From the NCBI GenBank assembly GCA_017555445.1, contig JAFZGK010000063.1:1-9215 (forward strand): a stretch of DNA of 9,215 nt, in the 5' to 3' direction. Position numbers and translations under genes: made by a program. The first letter of the stretch is position 1; each line of letters starts with the position of its first letter. This document shows, one piece after another, positions 1-7,660 of the stretch. This stretch comes from Bacteroidales bacterium (GTDB lineage: Bacteria; Bacteroidota; Bacteroidia; Bacteroidales; UBA932). The notes beneath the pieces were generated by a model, which was not told the DNA's origin, did not search any database, and saw nothing but the letters and a program-made list of their open reading frames with translations.

Positions 1-1998
1 ACAGGAGATTATCAGTTCATACTCTATTATGCGGGTTACACATCTGTAACGATAGGAGGTGAAACGGTAGTACCTGAGCGCTGGAGAACAGCATGGAATC
101 CGAATGCATATAAGTTTACTGTACATCTTGAAAAGGGGGAAAAGACCCCGATCAAGGTGGACTGGAAACCTGACGGATCAGTTTCATATTGCGGACTGAG
201 AGTCTATGATGTTGTGGATCCGGGCAAGCAGGCAAAGCATCAGTGGTGGAGCGAGATGTCAAAGCAGATGGACTGGTATTTCATTGCCGGAGATGATATG
301 GATGAAGTCATCAGCGGTTACAGAACTCTCACAGGAAAGGCTCAGATCATGCCTAAATGGGCTATGGGCTATTGGCAGAGCCGCGAACGATACAAGACAT
401 CTACAGAGATGATCGATGCTCTAAAAGGATTCAGACAAAGGGAGATACCGATTGATAATATTGTCATGGACTGGAGCCATTGGGAAGAGGATGCATGGGG
501 AAGTCATGAGTTTGACAGAACACGATTCCCTGACCCGAAGGCGATGGTGGACTCCATACATGACATGGGTGCGCGTATGATGATTTCCGTATGGCCTAAG
601 TTCTATATAGATACGGAGCATTACAAGGAATTCAACGATAAGGGATGGATGTATAATAAGGCCAATGAGGATGGTATCCGTGACTGGATCGGTCAGGGCT
701 ATCTCTATGGATTCTATGATGCGTATGCGGAAGGTGCGCGAAAACTTTTCTGGAATCAGATGTATGAACATTATTATCCATTAGGAATTGACGCATGGTG
801 GATGGATGCATCTGAGCCTAATGTGCGTGACTGTACGGATATGGATTACCGTAAGGCTCTCTCCGGTCCGACTGCCCTCGGATCGTCAACCGAATATTTC
901 AATACGTATTCAATCGTCAATGCAGATGCGATTTACAATGGTCAACGTCAGGTGGATCCTGACAAGCGCGTCTTCCTCCTAACTAGAAGTGGCTTTGCGG
1001 GATTGCAGAGATATTCGACAGCAACATGGAGCGGTGATATAGCTACAAGATGGGAGGATATGAAGGCCCAGATTTCAGCTGGTCTCAACTTTGCTGTCAG
1101 CGGAATTCCTTACTGGACAATGGATATCGGAGGTTTTTGTGTAGAAAACAGATATGTGGCAGGCCAGAATCATTTCGACAGGACAGGAGAAGAGAATGCC
1201 GACCATAAGGAATGGCGTGAACTCAATGCGCGCTGGTTCCAGTTCGGTGCATTCTGTCCGCTTTTCAGAGCTCATGGCCAGTTCCCGTTCCGTGAACCTT
1301 GGGAAATTGCTCCGGAAGGCCATCCGGCATATGAATCAATAGTCTATTATACGAAACTCCGCTATAAGCTGATGCCTTATATATATTCTCTTGCAGGCAA
1401 GACCTGGTTTGATGACTATACCATAATGCGACCTCTCGTAATGGATTTCATGAAAGATTCCAAAGTGACAGATATAGGTGATGTCTATATGTTCGGTCCT
1501 GCGTTCATGGTTGCGCCTGTGTACGAATATGGTGCCCGTACCCGCGATATCTATTTTCCGAAGTGTGGAGGATGGTTTGACTTCTATACCGGTAAATATT
1601 ACGAGGGTGGACTTACAAGACCAGTGGCGGCGCCATACGAGCAGATTCCACTTTTTGTTCGTGCAGGTTCGATTGTACCGATGGGACCGGATATGCAATG
1701 GTCTGATGAAAAACAGGCTGATGTAATTGATCTTTATATATACGAAGGAGCAGATGGCGAATTTACTCTATACGAAGATGAAAACGTCAACTATAACTAC
1801 GAGAAGGGCCTGTATGCGATGATAGACTTCAGATATGATGATATCATTCGCAGGTTGACTATTGGTAAACGAGAGGGTGAGTTCCCTGGAATGTTGCAGG
1901 AACGTACGTTCAATGTAACTCTCGTGACAAAGAAGGGCAGGAACAGGACTGTGGAGATCAAATATGACGGCCAGGAAGTGAAGCACGATTTCCGTTGA
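1..1998 (+). CDS. GH31 family alpha-xylosidase-type glycoside hydrolase, 5' partial
   Basis: The frame is open from base 1 to TGA at 1996-1998 (665 visible residues), so the true start is upstream; the GTG at 157 is internal. Visible residues 1 to about 70 look like the end of a PA14-like beta insert, which Bacteroides GH31 alpha-xylosidases carry in the N-terminal region. The catalytic (beta/alpha)8 barrel follows. It contains the nucleophile motif WWMDASEP, with Asp at codon 805-807, and the acid/base region TATWSGD, with Asp at codon 1036-1038. A beta-sandwich and a DUF5110-like tail (ending KYDGQEVKHDFR) close the protein. Family knowledge: retaining exo-enzymes that remove alpha-xylosyl or alpha-glucosyl residues. 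The WWMDASEP motif and PA14 remnant suggest alpha-xylosidase acting on xyloglucan oligosaccharides, probably periplasmic or surface-attached, but alpha-glucosidase or another GH31 specificity is possible. The signal peptide cannot be seen. No frameshift or missing catalytic residue. Confidence 0.93.
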   Translation, partial: TGDYQFILYYAGYTSVTIGGETVVPERWRTAWNPNAYKFTVHLEKGEKTPIKVDWKPDGSVSYCGLRVYDVVDPGKQAKHQWWSEMSKQMDWYFIAGDDMDEVISGYRTLTGKAQIMPKWAMGYWQSRERYKTSTEMIDALKGFRQREIPIDNIVMDWSHWEEDAWGSHEFDRTRFPDPKAMVDSIHDMGARMMISVWPKFYIDTEHYKEFNDKGWMYNKANEDGIRDWIGQGYLYGFYDAYAEGARKLFWNQMYEHYYPLGIDAWWMDASEPNVRDCTDMDYRKALSGPTALGSSTEYFNTYSIVNADAIYNGQRQVDPDKRVFLLTRSGFAGLQRYSTATWSGDIATRWEDMKAQISAGLNFAVSGIPYWTMDIGGFCVENRYVAGQNHFDRTGEENADHKEWRELNARWFQFGAFCPLFRAHGQFPFREPWEIAPEGHPAYESIVYYTKLRYKLMPYIYSLAGKTWFDDYTIMRPLVMDFMKDSKVTDIGDVYMFGPAFMVAPVYEYGARTRDIYFPKCGGWFDFYTGKYYEGGLTRPVAAPYEQIPLFVRAGSIVPMGPDMQWSDEKQADVIDLYIYEGADGEFTLYEDENVNYNYEKGLYAMIDFRYDDIIRRLTIGKREGEFPGMLQERTFNVTLVTKKGRNRTVEIKYDGQEVKHDFR

Positions 1999-2026
1999 TA
2001 GGGAATAATCGGAATGACATGCTATG

Positions 2027-2066
2027 AACAAAAAAACGAAGACTGTAAAAGTCTTCGTTTTTTGTT
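2027..2066. terminator. Bidirectional intrinsic terminator between convergent genes
   Basis: A perfect 14-bp inverted repeat pairs 2031-2044 with 2050-2063 around a 5-nt loop (GTAAA). The lower stem is an A-run on the left and a T-run on the right, and the upper stem is CGAAGACT/AGTCTTCG. It therefore reads as a hairpin plus U-tract on both strands. It lies 28 nt after the GH31 stop and 15 nt beyond the esterase stop, so it can end both convergent transcripts. Confidence 0.9.
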
Positions 2067-2081
2067 AGGAATGTAATGATA

Positions 2082-3275
<1,194 letters not shown>

Positions 3276-3295
3276 TTAATTTTAGTGTTATTTCA

Positions 3296-3303
3296 CAAAA
3301 ATA
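3296..3303 (-). promoter_or_regulatory. Candidate Bacteroidetes -7 element for the esterase
   Basis: Read on the minus strand, 3303 to 3296 is TATTTTTG, an exact match to TAnnTTTG. It lies about 30 nt upstream of the ATG at 3266, which would give a leader of roughly 20-25 nt. No TTTG-type -33 element is present at the usual 19-21 nt spacing, and the region is AT-rich, so a chance match is possible. Confidence 0.45.
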
Positions 3304-3354
3304 ATAAAAAATTATAGAAATGTGCTTTTGATGTCGCTGATTTGTTTTATGATT

Positions 3355-3409
3355 TGAAAAGTTTTCATTATTTTTACGAGCGAAAATATAAATTTTACTA
3401 ATCAGATTA
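3355..3409. promoter_or_regulatory. Two short dyads in the esterase/araC divergent intergenic region
   Basis: TGAAAA-G-TTTTCA (3355-3367) is a perfect 6-bp inverted repeat around one base. TAATC-A-GATTA (3399-3409) is a perfect 5-bp inverted repeat around one base, ending 12 nt before the araC ATG. Their centres are 43 bp apart, close to four helical turns. They could be operator sites for the AraC protein or another regulator, but AT-rich DNA makes short dyads easily. Confidence 0.3.
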
Positions 3410-3421
3410 ATCCGAGGAAGA

Positions 3422-4276
3422 ATGAGACAGTCGTGCCCCAAGTCCTGCCCGTCACTTCAGCACCCTGAAGCCGGATTCTATACAAGAACGTGCAAGGCCG
3501 GTGAGGAGATAATGATCGAGAGGAGCCATACAAGTTCCATAGTATTCATAATCAAGGGTAATTGTGTGGTCAATTCCAATGAAAGGATGGATTATAATGT
3601 CAATGAAAGACATGTCCTTCTCTGCTATCAGGACTACCGCTATGATTTCAAGGCTGAAACAGATCTGGAAATGGTTGTGTGCTATTTTGCCAATCCGGGT
3701 GCAGCATGTAATATGGGAGCATTGTCGAAGCAGCTCAGGAAGAAACCGGATTTCCAGTATGAGTTCAAGGCTCTGCCTTTCCACGAGTCTTTTGATGAGC
3801 ATCTCTCATTGCTTGACAAATACCTCAAGAGTGACATCAGATGCGCTCATATGCACCATTCGATGATGGAACTTGTGTTCATCAACTTCCGTTTCTACTA
3901 TTCTCAGGACGAACAGCTCAATTTCTTCTATAATCTTTTCGGACATACGGTTTCGTTCATCGCCCTCATTGAGAACAACCGTTCGAAGGCAAAGAATCTC
4001 AAGCAGCTTGCAGAAATGTGCGGCTACACCATAAACCAGTTCAATGAGATATTCAGACGTCATGTTCCGGACAAGACTCCGAGAGAGTGGATACAGGATT
4101 CGCGTAGGGTAGAGATTCTGAATGACATCAAGTATACTGACATCCGACTCTATGATCTGTCTGAAAAATATGGATTCTCGGGACCTGGTAATTTCTGCGC
4201 TTACTGCAAGCGTGAGTTCGGGGAACTTCCATCTCACATAAGAAGAAGGTTCCGTGGCGACGGTGATGAAGAATAA
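3422..4276 (+). CDS. AraC-family transcriptional regulator
   Basis: 284 residues. The N-terminal part, residues about 15-110, is beta-rich and resembles a cupin/AraC-type sensor domain. The C-terminal part has the AraC double helix-turn-helix: first HTH at about 192-215 (NLKQLAEMCGYTINQFNEIFRRHVP), then the second at about 241-265, with LSEKYGFSGPGNFCAYCKREFG matching the conserved second-helix region, and a final PSHIRRR. The start at 3422 is the earliest possible after the in-frame stop TAA at 3389-3391, and it keeps the full sensor strand set. A GAGGAAG at 3414-3420 is only one base from this ATG, too close for a normal ribosome site; an alternative start at 3512 would cut into the sensor domain. 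The protein is rather rich in cysteine (11 by eye, including C5 and C9). It is divergent from the esterase and followed after 5 nt by a methyltransferase, probably as one transcript. Effector and targets are unknown. Confidence 0.88.
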   Translation: MRQSCPKSCPSLQHPEAGFYTRTCKAGEEIMIERSHTSSIVFIIKGNCVVNSNERMDYNVNERHVLLCYQDYRYDFKAETDLEMVVCYFANPGAACNMGALSKQLRKKPDFQYEFKALPFHESFDEHLSLLDKYLKSDIRCAHMHHSMMELVFINFRFYYSQDEQLNFFYNLFGHTVSFIALIENNRSKAKNLKQLAEMCGYTINQFNEIFRRHVPDKTPREWIQDSRRVEILNDIKYTDIRLYDLSEKYGFSGPGNFCAYCKREFGELPSHIRRRFRGDGDEE

Positions 4277-4281
4277 CGGAT

Positions 4282-5034
4282 ATGAAGAAAGATATATTGC
4301 ATGATGGTGGCGACCCTATGGGTGCCGCCATCTATGATTTCCATAAGAACGGAAAAGCGGGAGTGCTTAAAGTGTATTCGTCAGAATTTGACGATGATGA
4401 GATACCAGTGCGTGATCTTTTCAGATCATTCGAACAGATGCCTCCTCTTGAGCGTCTGGCCTTGGAGCTTGCAGAGGGACGTATACTTGACGTGGGTGCA
4501 GGCAGCGGATGCCATAGTCTTGCTTTGATGGACATGGACAAGTCTGTCAAGGCTATCGACATTTCTCCATTGTCAGTAGAGGTGATGAAGGAGAGGGGAG
4601 TAGACGCCGAGCAGGTCAATTTCTACAACTCTTCATTTTCGGAGAAGTACGATACAGTGCTGATGTTGATGAACGGAACAGGAATAATTGGAAATCTTGA
4701 GAATATTCCAATGTTTTTTTCGCGTCTTCGCGAACTTCTTTCACCGTCAGGCAGCGTTCTGATCGATTCGAGTGATCTTCGTTATCTTTTTGAAGAAGAG
4801 GATGGCAGCCTTATGATCGATCTTGCCGATGATTATTATGGTCAGCTCGATTATCAGATGGAATATGTGGGTGCAACAGACAAGAGGCTGGAAGGGGTAA
4901 AGGGAGAGGTTTTCGACTGGCTCTATCTGGACTTTGATTCACTCGCCTATTATGCTGAGGAATGCGGCTTCAAGGCTGAATTGCTGGCTGAAGGAGAACA
5001 TTATGATTATCTTGCCAGACTTTCGGCTGTATAA
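4282..5034 (+). CDS. Class I SAM-dependent methyltransferase, substrate unknown
   Basis: 250 residues. Motif I is RILDVGAGSGCHSLAL, with Asp70 and Gly72/74/76 in the Rossmann SAM-binding loop. The acidic residue ending strand beta-2 is in VKAIDISPLSVEVMKERG, and the post-motif strands are YDTVLMLMNGTGIIGN and GSVLIDSSD. A C-terminal extension after the core contains LEGVKGEVFDWLYLDFDSLAYYAEECGF. There is no signal peptide or membrane segment, so it should act in the cytoplasm. The start ATG is 5 nt after the araC stop, which suggests co-transcription and perhaps translational coupling; an in-frame ATG at 4318 is a possible shorter start. Small molecule, cofactor or protein substrates are all possible; I do not recognise a specific subfamily with a known reaction. 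Fold confidence is high and functional assignment low. Confidence 0.85.
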   Translation: MKKDILHDGGDPMGAAIYDFHKNGKAGVLKVYSSEFDDDEIPVRDLFRSFEQMPPLERLALELAEGRILDVGAGSGCHSLALMDMDKSVKAIDISPLSVEVMKERGVDAEQVNFYNSSFSEKYDTVLMLMNGTGIIGNLENIPMFFSRLRELLSPSGSVLIDSSDLRYLFEEEDGSLMIDLADDYYGQLDYQMEYVGATDKRLEGVKGEVFDWLYLDFDSLAYYAEECGFKAELLAEGEHYDYLARLSAV

Positions 5035-5048
5035 CCGCTCTTTTTGTG

Positions 5049-5056
5049 TAAGTTTG
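5049..5056 (+). promoter_or_regulatory. Candidate Bacteroidetes -7 element for the ABC-F gene
   Basis: TAAGTTTG is an exact match to TAnnTTTG in the 42-nt gap between the methyltransferase stop and the ABC-F ATG at 5077. Transcription would start near 5061, leaving a leader of only about 15 nt. The -33 region is weak: CTG at 5027-5029 is the closest to TTG at 19-nt spacing. This supports transcription of the ABC-F gene apart from araC and the methyltransferase. Confidence 0.5.
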
Positions 5057-5076
5057 CAACCCAATTCCGCGAATGT

Positions 5077-6912
5077 ATGGCAAGTTATCTGCAGATTGAA
5101 AATATATCCAAGAGTTATGGCCCCAAGATTCTGTTCGAGAAGATCGGGTTCAATATAAATGAGGGTGACAAGATCGCCCTCATTGCTCCTAACGGTACAG
5201 GAAAGACTTCGCTGATGAGGATCCTGGCCGGAAAGGACAAGTCGGATTCCGGCGGAAAGATAATGTTCCTCAAGGATATCAAGATCGCCTTTCTTGAGCA
5301 GGAGTATCCTTTCGATCCTGAAAAGACCATCTTTGACCAGATCATGAGTTCCAGTGGAGAATTCACAAAGGGACTTGATCAGGAACATCTGTGGGAGTAT
5401 GAGCACAGGGTGGTGAAGTTTCTGACAAATTTCAATCTTCCTGATCCTGACCAGAAGATGAAGGAACTTTCCGGTGGAGAGATCAAGAGGGTGGCTCTCA
5501 CCCAGATGCTGGCATCTGAGGCAGAATTCTTCATCATGGACGAGCCTACCAATCACCTTGATATCGATGCTATCGAATTTCTTGAAGGTTATCTCAGCCG
5601 CTCACGTTGCACACTCCTGATGGTTACCCACGACAGATATTTCCTTGACAGGGTATGCAATATTGTCATGGAGATGGACAGGGGAGCAGTATATACATAT
5701 AAAGGTAATTATCAGAACTACCTCGAGAAGCGCGAGGAGAGGATTTCAAATTATAATGCGGAAACCGACAAGGTGCGTAACATCCTCCGTCGTGAGCTGG
5801 AGTGGATAAGAAGCACACCTTGTGCGCGTACAGGCAAGGCTCGCTATCGTATAAATGCTTTCTATGACTTGAAGGACAGGGCTTCCCAGGTCTATACCCA
5901 GAAGCAGGTGAATATGGAGGTGATGAAAGGTGCGACGCGCCTAGGTACAAAGATCATCAACTGCAAAGACCTTAACTTCTATTATGGCGATAAATGCTAT
6001 CTTGACGGCTTTACATATAATTTCCAGAGATATGAGAAGGTCGGAATCGTAGGACGCAACGGTGCGGGAAAGTCCACCTTCCTTAATATTCTGACAGGAA
6101 ACTATACTTCCGATATGGTATGTACCGATCCGGAAATGGTAAGGGAAGGACAGGGGCTCATGACCGGAGTGATCGAGAGGGGAGAGTCGCTGAAGGTGGG
6201 GTATTACCATCAGAGCGGAATGTCTTTCAATCCGGATGAGACAGTGCTGGATATAGTGAATGACACATGGCTGCTCAATCGTTTCCTGTTCCCTCATGAA
6301 ATGCTCAACAACAAGGTGGATAAGCTCAGCGGTGGAGAAAAGCGCAGGCTTTATCTCCTGACCATCCTGATGCAGCAGCCTAACCTCCTGATTCTTGACG
6401 AGCCGACAAATGATCTTGATATCGTCACGTTGAACATTCTGGAAGAGTATCTTAAGGAATTCGGCGGTTCTCTTATAATTGTGTCGCACGACAGACATTT
6501 CCTTGACAAGCTTGTGGATCATCTTTTCATCTTCTGCGGTGACGGAGTCGTGAAGGATTTTGTGGGCAGCTATAGTGAGTACAGGGAATATATAAAGGAA
6601 TATGAGGCACAGCAGCGTTCTCAGGCTCGTGCTGAGGAGAAGGCTGCAAAAGAAAAGTCGGCAGCGGCTCAGAAACAGGTCGAGGCTCCTGCAAAAAAGA
6701 AGAAACTGACCTATAAGGAACAGAAGGAACTTGAGCAGATAGAACGTGATCTGGAGGCTCTGGCAGCAGAAAGAGCAGAGCTTGAGGCAGCGCTCAACAG
6801 TGGAAGCATGCCGTTTGACAAGCTGCAGGAAGCGTCACAGAGAATTGGCGCGATCATGGATGAAACTGACGAAAAAGAGCTCAGATGGCTTGAACTGTCA
6901 GACGGAATCTGA
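5077..6912 (+). CDS. uup: ABC-F family ATPase, Uup type
   Basis: 611 residues from ATG 5077 (MASYLQIENISKSYG). A TTG 33 nt upstream also keeps the frame open but adds residues unlike the family and overlaps the promoter-like box, so I reject it. There are two ATP-binding cassettes and no membrane segments. NBD1: Walker A region APNGTGKT (37-44), signature LSGGE, Walker B MDEPTNHLD, switch THDRYFLD. Between the domains is the short Uup-type linker, with ELEWIRSTPCARTGKARYRINAF. NBD2: GRNGAGKST, LSGGEKRR, LDEPTNDLD, SHDRHFLD. Residues about 505-611 are a lysine/alanine/glutamate-rich coiled-coil tail, as in Uup. ABC-F proteins bind the ribosome and act in translation; Uup is linked to resolving stalled or misassembled ribosomes and to DNA-related phenotypes in E. 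coli. NBD2 appears to carry an extra loop of about 16 residues between 341 and 375. The first Walker A Gly is Ala37, which I recall as common in Bacteroidetes homologues. Confidence 0.9.
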   Translation: MASYLQIENISKSYGPKILFEKIGFNINEGDKIALIAPNGTGKTSLMRILAGKDKSDSGGKIMFLKDIKIAFLEQEYPFDPEKTIFDQIMSSSGEFTKGLDQEHLWEYEHRVVKFLTNFNLPDPDQKMKELSGGEIKRVALTQMLASEAEFFIMDEPTNHLDIDAIEFLEGYLSRSRCTLLMVTHDRYFLDRVCNIVMEMDRGAVYTYKGNYQNYLEKREERISNYNAETDKVRNILRRELEWIRSTPCARTGKARYRINAFYDLKDRASQVYTQKQVNMEVMKGATRLGTKIINCKDLNFYYGDKCYLDGFTYNFQRYEKVGIVGRNGAGKSTFLNILTGNYTSDMVCTDPEMVREGQGLMTGVIERGESLKVGYYHQSGMSFNPDETVLDIVNDTWLLNRFLFPHEMLNNKVDKLSGGEKRRLYLLTILMQQPNLLILDEPTNDLDIVTLNILEEYLKEFGGSLIIVSHDRHFLDKLVDHLFIFCGDGVVKDFVGSYSEYREYIKEYEAQQRSQARAEEKAAKEKSAAAQKQVEAPAKKKKLTYKEQKELEQIERDLEALAAERAELEAALNSGSMPFDKLQEASQRIGAIMDETDEKELRWLELSDGI

Positions 6913-6918
6913 TAATTT

Positions 6919-6935
6919 ACTGACATAATGTCAGT
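6919..6935. promoter_or_regulatory. Perfect inverted repeat between ABC-F and grpE (operator or weak terminator)
   Basis: ACTGACA (6919-6925) pairs with TGTCAGT (6929-6935) around a 3-nt TAA. It begins 7 nt after the ABC-F stop. There is no U-run after it, so it is a poor intrinsic terminator on its own. It lies 26 nt upstream of the grpE -7 element, just beyond where a -33 element would be, so an operator role is equally possible. Confidence 0.4.
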
Positions 6936-6960
6936 CATTACCAGGTGGCAGATTATTTGT

Positions 6961-6968
6961 TATCTTTG
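6961..6968 (+). promoter_or_regulatory. Bacteroidetes -7 element for grpE-dnaJ
   Basis: TATCTTTG followed by CGG is an exact TAnnTTTG match and has the common TTTGC context. The predicted start is near 6973, giving a leader of about 100 nt before the grpE ATG. No TTG or TTTG is at the expected -33 spacing, which may mean a weak or activator-dependent promoter. No CIRCE element (TTAGCACTC dyad) is visible. Confidence 0.6.
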
Positions 6969-6971
6969 CGG

Positions 6972-6991
6972 CGGCTTAACGGATAAGGCCG
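6972..6991 (+). promoter_or_regulatory. Predicted hairpin at the 5' end of the grpE-dnaJ leader
   Basis: CGGCTTA (6972-6978) pairs with TAAGGCCG (6984-6991) in seven base pairs with one bulged G and a 5-nt loop (ACGGA). It would sit at or within a base or two of the predicted transcript start. A 5' stem like this commonly stabilises mRNA; it is too far from the grpE start codon to block it directly. Confidence 0.4.
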
Positions 6992-7074
6992 TCGAGGCTG
7001 TTATGACATGCTGTTGACAATTGTGATTATTACGCTTTTTGCGTTTTTGTTTGGAAGAAAAAAGATAAAGAAAT

Positions 7075-7659
7075 ATGTCAAAAGAAAAGATTTCAGAAAA
7101 GGAAGTAATGGAGGAGACTCCAGTGCAGGAGGAGACAGTGGTGAAGGAAAAGAAGGGATGCACCAGGAAGGAGAACAAGAAGGATAAGACGAAGATAGAG
7201 GAACTTGAGGCTCAGGTGGCTGAACTTGAGAACAAGGTTGCTAAGGATAAGGATGACTATATCCGTCTTATGGCGGAGTTCGATAATTTCCGCAGACGTA
7301 CTGCTCAGGAGAAGCTTGAGCTTGTGAGCGTAGCTTCAATGGATACCATCAAGGGTCTGCTGCCTGTTCTTGATGACTGCGAGAGAGCTATTGCTGTGCT
7401 CAGAGATTCGAATGACGCTGAGGCTGCAAAGGAGGGAACAGAATTGATCTATCATAAGCTTCTTGCATATCTTCAGGGTAAGGGACTTGCTGTGATCGAG
7501 GCACTTGGTAAAGATTTCGACACAGATCTTCACGAGGCTGTGGCTCAGTTCCCGGTTACAGAGGAAGATAAGAAGGGTAAGGTGTTCGATGTCGTTCAGA
7601 CCGGTTATACGCTTAACGGAAAAGTTATACGTTTTGCAAAGGTCGTTGTAGGAATTTAG
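7075..7659 (+). CDS. grpE: GrpE, nucleotide-exchange factor of DnaK
   Basis: 194 residues, close to the E. coli length of 197. Residues 1-35 are a charged Lys/Glu-rich disordered head. Residues about 38-100 form the long dimerising coiled coil ([36 protein letters not shown], with the conserved AEFDNFRRR segment). A helical bundle follows ([12 protein letters not shown]). Residues about 140-194 form the beta-wing that touches Dna[11 protein letters not shown], then [25 protein letters not shown], a strongly conserved ending. The start at 7075 is preceded by an A-rich stretch rather than a clear Shine-Dalgarno sequence, as is usual in Bacteroidetes. The stop is one base before the dnaJ ATG, so the two are co-transcribed and probably translationally coupled. 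GrpE drives ADP release from DnaK in the cytoplasm. dnaK is not in this window. Confidence 0.97.
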   Translation: MSKEKISEKEVMEETPVQEETVVKEKKGCTRKENKKDKTKIEELEAQVAELENKVAKDKDDYIRLMAEFDNFRRRTAQEKLELVSVASMDTIKGLLPVLDDCERAIAVLRDSNDAEAAKEGTELIYHKLLAYLQGKGLAVIEALGKDFDTDLHEAVAQFPVTEEDKKGKVFDVVQTGYTLNGKVIRFAKVVVGI

Positions 7660-7660
7660 T

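Noticed and set aside
157..159. GTG as the start of the GH31 gene
   Set aside because: The same frame is open back to base 1 and encodes PA14-like sequence continuous with the enzyme, so the gene starts upstream of the window.
3414..3420. GAGGAAG as a Shine-Dalgarno sequence for araC
   Set aside because: It is one base from the ATG at 3422, too close to work for that start, and no other start lies at a suitable distance.
5044..5076. TTG at 5044 as the ABC-F start
   Set aside because: The added 11 residues do not resemble the family N-terminus and would cover the promoter-like box; ATG 5077 gives the usual start, MASYLQIENISKSYG.
4939..5556. 205-codon minus-strand frame across the methyltransferase/ABC-F junction
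   Set aside because: It overlaps two clear plus-strand genes and the ABC-F promoter region; no start signal or family resemblance.
5941..6522. 193-codon minus-strand frame inside the ABC-F gene
   Set aside because: It is antisense to the conserved second ATPase domain, with no domain signature of its own.
7032..7048. ACGC-TTTTT-GCGT followed by T-run as a terminator in the grpE leader
   Set aside because: The stem is only 4 bp and it sits inside a leader that must be transcribed; too weak for an intrinsic terminator, though attenuation cannot be ruled out.
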